A stretch of 36,716 bases of DNA from a virus. Position numbers and translations under genes: made by a program. Shown piece after piece: positions 8,638 through 17,752 of this stretch. How positions within the stretch are numbered: position 1 is the stretch's first letter; each line of letters opens with the position of its first letter. Location of the stretch: positions 1-36,716 of IMG/VR virus record IMGVR_UViG_3300042691_006708, one strand, 5' to 3'. The notes beneath the pieces were generated by a model. That model worked only from the letters and a program-made list of their open reading frames with translations. It was not told the origin of the DNA and ran no database searches.

Positions 8638-11010
8638 TTATCCCTCTATTGCTAATACATAAGGTGTCATGATTGAGAACAATGCTTTATTAAATGTTTC
8701 ACCTGTTATCGTTCCATCTACTCTATTAAACAAAAGTCCTGTTCCAATTCTGAAGTCACCCTGTTGGTCTGTACTTGTAAAATATACTGCTCCGCCTCTC
8801 TGTTGTATAACCTCATTCGCTTGTATCGGGAAACCTCCAGCATATGGCAATGCCGTTGCTAAATTAACACCCGATCCAACGTACTCAAATGTATGTCCAG
8901 ATGCCGAAATATAACTTGGCTGATGGAATGACACTGTAGAGTTAGCTAATAAAGTTTCATCAACTAGTTCTAATAATGTTACTGTTGATACATTTCCTAC
9001 AAGCGGAGTACTATTTGAAACTGTATAGAATTGCTGAGTACCATTACTTATATTTGCCCAATTACGATTCACATATGATACAACCTCAGCAACAATAAAA
9101 CTTCTATTATTTAATAAGGTTTGTGTTGCATTAACTACATTAAAACTCGTGTCTCTATTTTCATATACTATAGGAGCCTTAACATGCGGGGTCGAAGGTC
9201 CGTCTTCAATTATGTCTTTAATTAATTCTATATTTGTCAGTATAGCATTTGCTTCAGCCAGTGTTGCATTTGGATATGCTGTAGTATTTTGAACAACCGC
9301 ATTCTGATAAGTATTAGCTATAGTAATATTCCTAACTACTTCGTCTACTATTGTACCAATAAAATTATATGCTGCAGCTGTCTGTACTACTTGATTATTT
9401 ATTTGTGTAACGTTCGCATTAAAATTGTAGTAATAAACACCAGACATTATAGCCTGTCTATTACCACCGTGTATCAGATCAAATCTAACGCTGTCTAATA
9501 AGTATCCGGTATCTCTTTCACACTTTGCAATTGCATTGGGTTGATCTATGAAGTTATTTGCATTTGCAAAAAATCCAGGATATACATTATCAACGTATGC
9601 AATAACTTCAGCTTTGATGAATGCATAATTATTATATAGTAAATTCGCTGCATTGTTTATTACAACATTCGATGATGGAGGATACTGATTAGGAACTATT
9701 CTATCAGTGACTCCGACAGTGCCACCTGTTATAATATTAGCAACAAGATCAAACTCTTGATTAATTATTGCGGCGGCACCTGCATCAGATGCAGTACCAG
9801 TAACTTGAGTTATACCAAATTGATACGTAGGTGTTACCGTTGTATTCTGTATAACATTTGTTGCGAGATTCTTGGCATAATCAAATGCGGCGATTGTCTC
9901 TTCAGCTTGATTGGGTATTGCTGAAGCTGACTGAGCATAATACTGCAGACCAGCAAATGTCGATTGAGTATTACTACCGTATGCAAGATCAATTGCTAGA
10001 GAATCTACAATCAGACCGGTGTCTCTTGCACACTTAGCTTGATTATAATTTGCAATGAGTAATACATCACCATACTTTGGCCTATCGTCAAGATCAAATA
10101 GAACTAATCTCTGACCTTCATCAGTCTCAGTTAATTCTTGAACTTTTCCAAAATAATTAGGTTCGCTAACTCCTCGAGACACTAAACCGTAGTTACCAAA
10201 AGAACTATTGGAGTTAGTTATAGAACAGAATCCGCCTTCCTCACATAATATAGCAATGTCGCAACATATAGTAAATACCGAAACTAACTGAGTATAACCT
10301 TTGTGCAACATATGAATTCCAACACCGCCAGCATTTGTCTGGGTGTAGGAATCGCAAACCATTGATCTTAACCCACCTACGTATCTACCGTCAACCCTCA
10401 TACCTGTTCCCGAAGTAGTTATCGAAGAACAGTTTTGTATGTATGGGCTAGTTGTAATTACACCAGCAGAACCGTCGGGGTTGTAAGAAAATACTGCTGC
10501 TGGACTTTGGTGATCTCTAAATGTTATACCTGTTACATAAGATGCGTTCTGAACATAGAACATATCCTGCGTAACATTGGATGGGCGTATGGTTGTTGTT
10601 CTGAGATTATCACCAACCATACCAACACGAGCTTTAATTGTTACGGGTTGTTCATAAAGAACATAATCTCCGCTCTTGACAAATACTGTTGTCCAAGCAT
10701 TTGCTCTGTTTAAGGCTACGTGTATATTTGCGAAGGCATTTGAAAGCGAAGTACCACTATTATTATCATCGCCTTCAGTTGAGACATAGAGTACATTTCC
10801 GGCAGGCGCTTCTATTGCTGCTCTTAATAGACCAATACTCGATCCTAACTCAGAATCTCTAATTAGTCTATCATTGCCTAGGAATACGTTAGCATTAGCA
10901 TCCAGATAGATATTACCAGCGACAACTGTTATGTCATCGCCTACAACTAATCCATCTTTTGCTACAATATTACCGCTGGCAATTATATTGCCGGATACTC
11001 TAAATGTCAT
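8638..11010 (-). CDS. Pectin-lyase-like beta-helix tail protein (paralogue of the 986-aa protein)
   Basis: A 790-aa virion protein. Residues about 70-290 match a parallel beta-helix (pectin-lyase-like) domain: LYVSTEGDDNNSGTS, then GDNLRTTTIRP, then SYNPDGSAG and ITTSPYIQNCSSITT. Two copies of a module beginning CxRDTGxxxDSxxxDLxxGxNxQ follow at about 330 and 500. The C-terminal 100 residues (NSTVSFHQPSYISASGHTFEYVGSG) are shared with the 986-aa protein at 20159-23119. Proteins of this architecture occur in T4-like cyanophages; the beta-helix may bind or cleave surface polysaccharide. I see no catalytic residues I can assign. Its N-terminus differs from its paralogue. Confidence 0.85.
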   Translation of the reverse strand: MTFRVSGNIIASGNIVAKDGLVVGDDITVVAGNIYLDANANVFLGNDRLIRDSELGSSIGLLRAAIEAPAGNVLYVSTEGDDNNSGTSLSNAFANIHVALNRANAWTTVFVKSGDYVLYEQPVTIKARVGMVGDNLRTTTIRPSNVTQDMFYVQNASYVTGITFRDHQSPAAVFSYNPDGSAGVITTSPYIQNCSSITTSGTGMRVDGRYVGGLRSMVCDSYTQTNAGGVGIHMLHKGYTQLVSVFTICCDIAILCEEGGFCSITNSNSSFGNYGLVSRGVSEPNYFGKVQELTETDEGQRLVLFDLDDRPKYGDVLLIANYNQAKCARDTGLIVDSLAIDLAYGSNTQSTFAGLQYYAQSASAIPNQAEETIAAFDYAKNLATNVIQNTTVTPTYQFGITQVTGTASDAGAAAIINQEFDLVANIITGGTVGVTDRIVPNQYPPSSNVVINNAANLLYNNYAFIKAEVIAYVDNVYPGFFANANNFIDQPNAIAKCERDTGYLLDSVRFDLIHGGNRQAIMSGVYYYNFNANVTQINNQVVQTAAAYNFIGTIVDEVVRNITIANTYQNAVVQNTTAYPNATLAEANAILTNIELIKDIIEDGPSTPHVKAPIVYENRDTSFNVVNATQTLLNNRSFIVAEVVSYVNRNWANISNGTQQFYTVSNSTPLVGNVSTVTLLELVDETLLANSTVSFHQPSYISASGHTFEYVGSGVNLATALPYAGGFPIQANEVIQQRGGAVYFTSTDQQGDFRIGTGLLFNRVDGTITGETFNKALFSIMTPYVLAIEG

Positions 11011-11043
11011 GCCCTCGTCCCGTGTTTACTCGGAGGTTGTAAA

Positions 11044-12204
11044 TTAAATCAATGCTTTATGTGTGTTTGTTAACGAAACATTAGCAGTATTTCCTGATGT
11101 TGCCTGTGCCAACAATCTAACATTACCAGCATTAATATCTGTTTGGAATGTAACTAATTCATCGTTATCATTTGTCTGCAACATAGCATATTGTGTTTGC
11201 CATGTTGAAGATCCATTATGTAGAACCATTATCTTTCCTGAAGTATAATGTGAAGCAGTTTCTACAGTATAGAAATATTCTGCTGCTCTATGTACGGTTA
11301 GATCAAAATAATCAATGGTTGTTGCTGCAGAATCTGTGATTCCTGTTATCTTATTAGATAATGATCCGCCAGCGTTGATGGTTATAGTATTGGCATCTGT
11401 GGCAGTTACTGTTACTAATCCGGCACCAACGAACTTAACCTTATCTACAGTTGTCGCAGATGTTACTTGATTTGTGCCGGTTAATACTAAGTTAGCATTC
11501 TGAGTTGCAGGCCCAACTTCAACCGATACATCATATACTGTATTGTCATATTCATCTGGTTCGGGTATTACATAATAGTTAGTACCATCGTTAGTAAACT
11601 TCCAACGATCATCTGTAGTTTCATCCCAACGTAAACTTACATTTGCTCCAGAACCTCTATTAACTATTATATCTGCATCTAAGGAAGGTGCTGTACCTGA
11701 ATCAAGAGAAGAATTTAAAATTATCTGATTATCTTCAACCGCAAGGGTCTCAGTATTCAGGGTTGTAGTATTGCCCTGAACAATTAAGTTACCTAATACT
11801 GTTAAATCGCCAGATGTAGTAACCGTTGTTGCAGTAATATCATCACTGATTAAAACACCATTAACAGTAATATTTGCAAAGGTTACATCTGCAGTTGTGG
11901 AAACATTCTGTCCAATGGAAATAGACAGGTTACCTAATTCACCATCGGCATTATCTATAACTACGCCTGTACCAGCAGTAACTGTTCTGGTGATTACCTC
12001 GCCGTTGGCAACCTTTACTGCAAAGCCTACGCCTTGATCAGTAAAGAGATTTATTCTAGCGCCAGGTGCAGTATTGGAACCAGTACCACCGCGATTAATG
12101 GCTACTGGAACTGTTCCTAGATATGAATTGCCGGTAAAATTACCATATTGATCGATTACATCAATGGTATTTACGCGTATACCTGATTTAACTTTAAATG
12201 TCAT
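11044..12204 (-). CDS. Virion structural protein with VQGNTTTLNT motif
   Basis: A 386-aa protein starting MTFKVKSGIRVNTIDV. It contains the INRGGTGSNT and NLIVQGNTTTLNTETLAVEDNQI segments that recur in T4-like cyanophage tail or fibre structural proteins, followed by a beta-rich C-terminal half (residues about 230-386). It heads the left fibre transcription unit: a T4-type late octamer lies 25 bp upstream at 12229-12236, and the genes at 8638, 8295, 3930 and 409 follow in the same direction with small gaps. The exact position in the virion cannot be told from sequence. Confidence 0.8.
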   Translation of the reverse strand: MTFKVKSGIRVNTIDVIDQYGNFTGNSYLGTVPVAINRGGTGSNTAPGARINLFTDQGVGFAVKVANGEVITRTVTAGTGVVIDNADGELGNLSISIGQNVSTTADVTFANITVNGVLISDDITATTVTTSGDLTVLGNLIVQGNTTTLNTETLAVEDNQIILNSSLDSGTAPSLDADIIVNRGSGANVSLRWDETTDDRWKFTNDGTNYYVIPEPDEYDNTVYDVSVEVGPATQNANLVLTGTNQVTSATTVDKVKFVGAGLVTVTATDANTITINAGGSLSNKITGITDSAATTIDYFDLTVHRAAEYFYTVETASHYTSGKIMVLHNGSSTWQTQYAMLQTNDNDELVTFQTDINAGNVRLLAQATSGNTANVSLTNTHKALI

Positions 12205-12228
12205 AGGAGTCCCCTAAATGTTCCTTAA

Positions 12229-12236
12229 TATTTATA
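12229..12236 (-). promoter_or_regulatory. T4-type late promoter octamer TATAAATA
   Basis: The minus strand reads TATAAATA exactly, the consensus for T4 late promoters recognised by a gp55-type sigma factor. It lies 25 bp upstream of the ATG at 12204 and just before the stop of the preceding gene. Identical octamers occur at five other gene starts in this window, which supports the call. Confidence 0.75.
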
Positions 12237-12237
12237 A

Positions 12238-15018
12238 TTATAACAATCTTCTAAATTTGAATGTATACGAAGATGAACCGGAATTATTAGTAGTTCCAGC
12301 AATCTGAAGTATCAAACTATCCGTACCTGATGTAGATGTCCTCAATACTCTTAGGAACAATGTTCCTGATCCAGGACCTGCTCCTGCTCTGTGTAATGTT
12401 ATCTCATCAAACTGCAGAGAATCTGTTTCCTGAGAAAACCAAGACATCAGACCTGAGTAATATTCTGAAGTATGGCCTCCACCTACAGTACTATCATTCG
12501 CATATATCTGAGCAACATAAGTTCCGGTTGGCATATACGAACCATTAATTGGAGTATTCTGCCAATCGGAAGTTATGGTCAATATAGCAGTTGCTTCATA
12601 TACACCATCTTTATTAACTGTTACTACACCGGTATTATTATTGTATGAAACATTACCTGCAACTGAAGTGTTGGAATAAGTTGTTACTTCTTCATTCTGT
12701 ACACTTATAGATTCTCTAGATATCTGTGTTAATGTCTTGTCATTGACAGTAACATTACCAGTTATACGAGTATTTCCATCTCCATATAAAACTATTGGTG
12801 TGGAACTGCCCTTTGTTTCATCCTGAGTCTCGAATATTAATGATACTGATGTATTAGAACCAACTAAAGTTTGTTGGACATGCATGCCCCCAAACTGATC
12901 TATATTACCGTTCTTTAATATACCATAGTAAATATTACCAGTTACACCCGAAGTGTACTGTTCAACATTACCAACAAAATAATTCTTTTGTTCTTCTTGT
13001 ATACCTGCAACATTAGATGTTCTGTTTGTCGTTACATACTGAGTAGCACTTACATTTGATGAATCAATTGGTGCAGGCTCACCTGTTTCAGTATTAATTA
13101 CAACTAACTTACCTCCCGGGCCTTCCGATAAAGAAAGATTACCTAGATAGATCGTGCTCGCACCAACGAACAACCCTCTCCATTGTCTATCTCTAGTACC
13201 TAAGTAATATATTCCGGATACTGCAGGGATAATGTTACCATTTGCAGATAATCCGGTACTGATCTGTAGTATACCATCTCTTGCCGCAGTATAACTTATA
13301 TTAGCAGCACTGCCAAACTGTAATCCTATACCTTCCGGAGATATAGCTCCCTGACCTAATCGTATAACTTTGGATTCAGTTGAAAAATCGCTTACATTAA
13401 ATGTTGCAACATTACCATTGACTGTTAAATCTTCACTTACTGTTAGATTACGGAGAGTTATATCTTGTCCAGTTAATGCCGCAACTACATCAGCATTTAC
13501 TCTGTCGGTTGTATAATAAAAGTTTGTATTGCCTTCTAATAGATCATCGGTGGTAAAATTAGATAACGTTACTACAGTATTTGCAACGTTTGCTCTCTCA
13601 GCAAAATCGGAATATACTGCACTACCAACTGCAGTATTTGCTTCCCAAACTGTACCATTATAAACTAAGAATGCGCCGGGTGCAGCATTAGTTGTATTCA
13701 CATCTGCGAATACATTTATCGACATTAAACTCACATTTGCTAGTACCAGTGCATCATTGTAATAACGATTGTTTGATCCTTCATTTAGATCGTCTGTATC
13801 TAATCCAGCTAATGTCTGAACTAATTGAGCAACGTTTGCGAAATCTGCAAGTATAGCAAAATTAGCGGTTGCTGCTAGATTTGCAAAATTAACAACATTT
13901 GCGGTCTGAGCAATATTAGCAAATTCAACACTAAGAGCAGTGTTGGCAACATTGGATCTTTCTGCGAAAAGAACTACGTTTGCAGTTTCTGCAATATTAG
14001 CAAAGAATGTGGTATTAGCTCTTGCAGCTAATGCTGCAAAATTTGTTACTAGAGCAGTATATGCAACGTTAGCTAGCTCAGCATATAGAGCAATGTTTGC
14101 TACATTTGATCTTTCTGCAAATGTTGATGTAGCGACACCGGATATATTAGCGCCATCCAATGGTTCCCAAAAGGCTCCTGTCCAACCCAATAGCCTACCT
14201 GCTATTAGATTGGGGCCAAGTATATTTACATCAGATAAGTTATTTAAAGTTAAATTTGCTGTTGCCGCAGCAAGTACTCTCGCTTCGGTAAAGTATAGAT
14301 TATTTGACCCTTCAGCAAGATCGTCAGTAGTAAAATTACCAAGGGTAGAAACTACGTTAGCTTGTTCTGCAGTGTCAGCAAAAAATGCCCTACCGGAAAC
14401 CGGTGTCCCTGCTTCCCAATAACCAGCATTTGCATTATAGATTAACGCGGAGTTTACATTGGGTGCATTGTATGTAAAATCAACATCTCGTAGATCACCG
14501 ATGCTTGCTAATTGTAAATTTGCAAATACTCTCGCATTCGTGAAATACTTATTGGTAAATCCCTCAGGTAACCCATCAGTAGTATTTGCTGAGAAAGATA
14601 TCGCTTCTACGTTTGCACTGATTAAACCTGTTAAAGGATCATAAATTATTGTAGGATTAGCAGCACTTATAGCTGCTCTGGATCTCGTATCTGTATAATA
14701 GAGATTAGATAATCCCTCAGGTAAATCGTCGGTAGTTAATCCTTCGAAGGAGGCAACTATCGCGTTAGGAGACCATTCTGTTCCGTTCCAAATAAGGGCG
14801 TACCCAACATTGGGTGTATTTGCACTTACATCGGCAAAGGCACTTATCTTTGCCAAACTTATATTGGCAAAAACTCTTGAATCTGTATAGTAAAGATTAC
14901 CGACTAATTCTTTTACATTCGCGGTAGTTAGATAAGGTAATATGTCAGCAATGGTTAAATTACCGCCACCACTACCGGTGCCGCCTACCCTAGAAAAATC
15001 GCGTGCTTTTGTACCCAT
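12238..15018 (-). CDS. Tail fibre protein with ANVA-type repeats and C-terminal jelly-roll domain
   Basis: A 926-aa fibre. Residues about 1-290 contain TTDxLxEGxxNLYYTxxR units related to those of the 1453-aa fibre. Residues about 300-410 are a run of short A/N-rich repeats (FANIAQTANVV type, about 14-15 aa each). This is followed by another NLYYT-like unit, a NLTVSEDLTVNGNVATFN segment and YYLGTRDRQWRGLFVGASTIYLG-type residues typical of cyanophage fibres. The last 150 residues look like a C1q/TNF-type jelly-roll head, a likely receptor-binding tip. It starts at the ATG at 15018 with TAGGA 6 bases upstream, and a late octamer at 15042-15049. Head-domain call is inference. Confidence 0.8.
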   Translation of the reverse strand: MGTKARDFSRVGGTGSGGGNLTIADILPYLTTANVKELVGNLYYTDSRVFANISLAKISAFADVSANTPNVGYALIWNGTEWSPNAIVASFEGLTTDDLPEGLSNLYYTDTRSRAAISAANPTIIYDPLTGLISANVEAISFSANTTDGLPEGFTNKYFTNARVFANLQLASIGDLRDVDFTYNAPNVNSALIYNANAGYWEAGTPVSGRAFFADTAEQANVVSTLGNFTTDDLAEGSNNLYFTEARVLAAATANLTLNNLSDVNILGPNLIAGRLLGWTGAFWEPLDGANISGVATSTFAERSNVANIALYAELANVAYTALVTNFAALAARANTTFFANIAETANVVLFAERSNVANTALSVEFANIAQTANVVNFANLAATANFAILADFANVAQLVQTLAGLDTDDLNEGSNNRYYNDALVLANVSLMSINVFADVNTTNAAPGAFLVYNGTVWEANTAVGSAVYSDFAERANVANTVVTLSNFTTDDLLEGNTNFYYTTDRVNADVVAALTGQDITLRNLTVSEDLTVNGNVATFNVSDFSTESKVIRLGQGAISPEGIGLQFGSAANISYTAARDGILQISTGLSANGNIIPAVSGIYYLGTRDRQWRGLFVGASTIYLGNLSLSEGPGGKLVVINTETGEPAPIDSSNVSATQYVTTNRTSNVAGIQEEQKNYFVGNVEQYTSGVTGNIYYGILKNGNIDQFGGMHVQQTLVGSNTSVSLIFETQDETKGSSTPIVLYGDGNTRITGNVTVNDKTLTQISRESISVQNEEVTTYSNTSVAGNVSYNNNTGVVTVNKDGVYEATAILTITSDWQNTPINGSYMPTGTYVAQIYANDSTVGGGHTSEYYSGLMSWFSQETDSLQFDEITLHRAGAGPGSGTLFLRVLRTSTSGTDSLILQIAGTTNNSGSSSYTFKFRRLL

Positions 15019-15041
15019 GTTAATCCTAGAATTTTCTCTAA

Positions 15042-15049
15042 TATTTATA
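15042..15049 (-). promoter_or_regulatory. T4-type late promoter octamer TATAAATA
   Basis: Exact TATAAATA on the minus strand, 23 bp upstream of the ATG at 15018, inside the 61-bp gap between the glycosyltransferase gene and the 926-aa fibre gene. It marks a new late transcription start after the collagen-modification cassette. Confidence 0.75.
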
Positions 15050-15079
15050 ATATTCTAAATTTGGGTACAGCGCAGTATT

Positions 15080-16207
15080 TTATGGTAACTTTTTACTCAT
15101 CATATGTATATTTTTTCTGTCCTGCTCAATTGCGTACCATCCATCTCCAGTATGAACATCATGCACCATCTTAAAATATTCCTCATACTGGGGAGCAATT
15201 CTCTCCATGGAAAAATTCTCCGCCCATCTCCTACAATCTATAGGATTTATCTTTTCAATATTCTTTGCTGCCCACACAAAGTGATCAAAATTTCTGCATC
15301 TGTAACCTGTTACTCCGTGTAGATTATTCTCAGTAAATGCTCCCCAATCTGTAGTTATTGTAGGGGTACCAGATAAAAGTAACTCTATCTGAACACCTCC
15401 AAACGGTTCCACATACTGAGAAGCAACAAAGGCACCCTTGGCCTTTGACATTAATTTCTTCCTCGTTTTTACATCAGCATAACCAACAAATTCTACATGG
15501 TCGGGTATCTTATCATATCCCATACTCTCTAAACTACCCTGACCCGCAATAACTAATTTTTGTCCCGCTTTTTCTGTTGCCTGTATCGCAATATCGACAC
15601 CTTTACCCGAGTATACCCTACCCAAGTAAAGGAAGTAATCATCTTTCTTTTCTGAATACTCAAAATCTGTTACGTCAAAATAGTTCGGAATGACCACATC
15701 ATACCAATCCTGATTACATTTCTGCACATTCTGCATACCGCAATAGGCATGGTATATAGCATAGCTTTCAAATATTTTCCATCTGGCCCATATACCATAA
15801 GCATATCCAATACCGGGTTCAACTGTTATGATATCAGGATGCGCATCACACACTGGCCTAACACCTGCTCCCCAGAATGGCAATATAAAATCATTAGGTT
15901 TCTTTCTTTTACCTACTTCATCAATTGCATTTTTATAGAATGTTCTATACGCATGGTCATCAAGATCAAACTTGAAGAAGTTCTTTCTCCAATCATAATT
16001 ACCATACGCAATCTCAAGGTCTCTATTAGTTGTGACAGTTACATGCTCATCGCAAACTAGATCACTTTCCTCATGCCCATAGTGTATTATCTCATGTCCA
16101 AGATCTTTCATCATCTTACCAAACTTAACTACCTTCTGCGTATATGCGCAGGCATTATATTCTTTAGATGAAACAGTGTGCGGTAATCCTAAAATATGAA
16201 ATCTCAT
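15080..16207 (-). CDS. GT4-type glycosyltransferase 1 of the collagen cassette
   Basis: A 375-aa retaining glycosyltransferase of the GT-B fold. The C-terminal half shows the family signature: [17 protein letters not shown] (start of the nucleotide-sugar domain), [11 protein letters not shown], then [24 protein letters not shown] with the E-x7-E pattern of GT4 enzymes. The N-terminal half is the acceptor domain. I chose the ATG at 16207, preceded by AGAGAG 8 bases away, over an in-frame GTG at 16213. The upstream glycosyltransferase gene stops 2 bp earlier. No signal peptide or membrane segment, so it acts in the cytoplasm. Neighbouring a hydroxylase and a collagen-like fibre, it may glycosylate the fibre; modification of host glycans is the alternative. 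Sugar donor unknown. Confidence 0.85.
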   Translation of the reverse strand: MRFHILGLPHTVSSKEYNACAYTQKVVKFGKMMKDLGHEIIHYGHEESDLVCDEHVTVTTNRDLEIAYGNYDWRKNFFKFDLDDHAYRTFYKNAIDEVGKRKKPNDFILPFWGAGVRPVCDAHPDIITVEPGIGYAYGIWARWKIFESYAIYHAYCGMQNVQKCNQDWYDVVIPNYFDVTDFEYSEKKDDYFLYLGRVYSGKGVDIAIQATEKAGQKLVIAGQGSLESMGYDKIPDHVEFVGYADVKTRKKLMSKAKGAFVASQYVEPFGGVQIELLLSGTPTITTDWGAFTENNLHGVTGYRCRNFDHFVWAAKNIEKINPIDCRRWAENFSMERIAPQYEEYFKMVHDVHTGDGWYAIEQDRKNIHMMSKKLP

Positions 16208-16209
16208 AG

Positions 16210-17148
16210 TCACTCTCTAGTAAATAATTTCAACCAATTTTTTATAACATATTTCCAATCATAAGATTCAGCATGTTCCTGAATCTGAAAACACTTATTC
16301 ATGTATATATGGCTGTTTCGTTTGTAAAAATTTAGTACGTCTGTCGCATAATCTACAAGTTCAGTTTCTCCCATAGGCAATCTAATTGCACCTTTATCTC
16401 CAACACGCTCTTCAAAGTGTCCAACACTTGTAGACATAACTAATTTGCCTGCAGCACCGGCCTCAAGCATTGGCAATCCTGCTCCTTCATGGGTAGATGT
16501 AATAAGAATACTATCTACACTTTTATAAAAGGCCGGCATTGTAGCAAAATTACTTGAATGCTGTTTAGCAATTTTTAATTCTAAATCTGTTCTCTCGGCA
16601 ATATCTTCCGCAAGATACCCCCGTTTTACTCTCATACCAAATGCTTTCTCAGCGGCATCATGTCCCCGGCATATCTCATTGCGTCGGTTGAAAGAACTAG
16701 CAAAACCTATACGTTCTAACTTGCGAGATATGTCAAGTTTAAAAGTCTTATAATCTATACCTAATGGACATAATATAGGTTCTCTTTCGATTCCTTTATT
16801 TTTAGATTCTTCTATGATCCAATTTGATACTGCGCCATATGAATAGAATCTACTATACATATCCTTTAAGGCATCATATGGTTCATGTATATCTAATTTA
16901 GAGTGAGATACCACTATCATCTTCTCGGGCTCTACTCCTACATCATAACTACTTAGACCTTTCCAACCATGCGGTGTAGTTACCCAAGCATCAAAAATTT
17001 TATTTAGATGATATATCTCATCTCGCTGATATATCTTAGTCCAATCTAAAAAGTGTGCATTGATTCCATACTGAAAAAGATACTTAGATAAATCCGTATG
17101 TATTCTACCAAATGCCCAATCTTGTTCTACATAAAATATTACATTCAA
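16210..17148 (-). CDS. GT-B glycosyltransferase 2 of the collagen cassette
   Basis: 312 aa, related to GT4 family enzymes. The region [22 protein letters not shown] (residues about 225-247) is the nucleotide-sugar-binding segment with the E-x7-E-like pair, and [16 protein letters not shown] marks the start of the C-terminal Rossmann domain. The N-terminal domain is shorter than in the other enzyme of the pair. The start ATG at 17148 is preceded by GGAGATGAGAATTGA, which overlaps the stop of the hydroxylase gene (3-bp gap), so translation is probably coupled. No export signal. Together with the next gene it could add a disaccharide to hydroxylated or Thr-rich collagen repeats; that role is inference from gene order. 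Confidence 0.8.
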   Translation of the reverse strand: MNVIFYVEQDWAFGRIHTDLSKYLFQYGINAHFLDWTKIYQRDEIYHLNKIFDAWVTTPHGWKGLSSYDVGVEPEKMIVVSHSKLDIHEPYDALKDMYSRFYSYGAVSNWIIEESKNKGIEREPILCPLGIDYKTFKLDISRKLERIGFASSFNRRNEICRGHDAAEKAFGMRVKRGYLAEDIAERTDLELKIAKQHSSNFATMPAFYKSVDSILITSTHEGAGLPMLEAGAAGKLVMSTSVGHFEERVGDKGAIRLPMGETELVDYATDVLNFYKRNSHIYMNKCFQIQEHAESYDWKYVIKNWLKLFTRE

Positions 17149-17151
17149 TTC

Positions 17152-17751
17152 TCATCTCCACTTTGGACCCTCAAACCAAGCTGTTATACTATATCGCCTA
17201 CCCCTAGTTACTTCTTTCACACTATGATTTATAAAGGATGGAAAGAATATACCTGTTCCTCTCCCCCGCATCTGCTTCTTTTCCGACGGAGTAGGATATA
17301 CTCCATCCAGATGTTCTAATAGGAAATCTCCTCCGGAATATTCCGAAGGGTCAGATAACTGTAAGGTGCAGGAAAGTTTTCTTGAGTAATGTTTTTCAGG
17401 TTGGAACCAGAAAACATCTGCATGTGTAACATAACAACCTTTATATTCTTGATCGTATTCTGCGATCTGAACAAACTCTAGATTGTTAATGTCAAATCGG
17501 AAATTTCTATTTGCATGATGAGCATAATGCCACAATTTCTCAAACATCCAAGCGAAGTTTTTATTATTTTCTTGTATAAATTTTATTTTACTTCGCCGAA
17601 TGTTATTATCTACTTTCTGTGTACTACTATGCTCATAACGATTTACGCCAACCTCGCCCTGAAAAAATTCTATATTTTTACTATCATCAATTATTTTATC
17701 GCATTCTTCAGTATTAAACATATTCTCATAAAAACACCATTCTATATCCAT
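17152..17751 (-). CDS. 2-oxoglutarate/Fe(II)-dependent hydroxylase (prolyl/lysyl hydroxylase type)
   Basis: 199 aa, full length for the compact PKHD/P4H-like family. It shows the iron-binding facial triad: H110 and D112 in the HADVFWF segment and H176 in FINHSVKEV. R186 lies ten residues later in RRYSITAWFEGP and should bind the 2-oxoglutarate carboxylate. The SGGDFLLE loop (139-146) is also typical. These enzymes hydroxylate amino-acid side chains using O2 and 2-oxoglutarate. The gene begins 1 bp after the stop of the collagen-like fibre gene (TAGTATG), with AAGGG at the end of that gene as its ribosome binding site. The two proteins should therefore be made together. Fibre proline or lysine hydroxylation is the favoured role, inferred from coupling. 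Confidence 0.85.
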   Translation of the reverse strand: MDIEWCFYENMFNTEECDKIIDDSKNIEFFQGEVGVNRYEHSSTQKVDNNIRRSKIKFIQENNKNFAWMFEKLWHYAHHANRNFRFDINNLEFVQIAEYDQEYKGCYVTHADVFWFQPEKHYSRKLSCTLQLSDPSEYSGGDFLLEHLDGVYPTPSEKKQMRGRGTGIFFPSFINHSVKEVTRGRRYSITAWFEGPKWR

Positions 17752-17752
17752 A

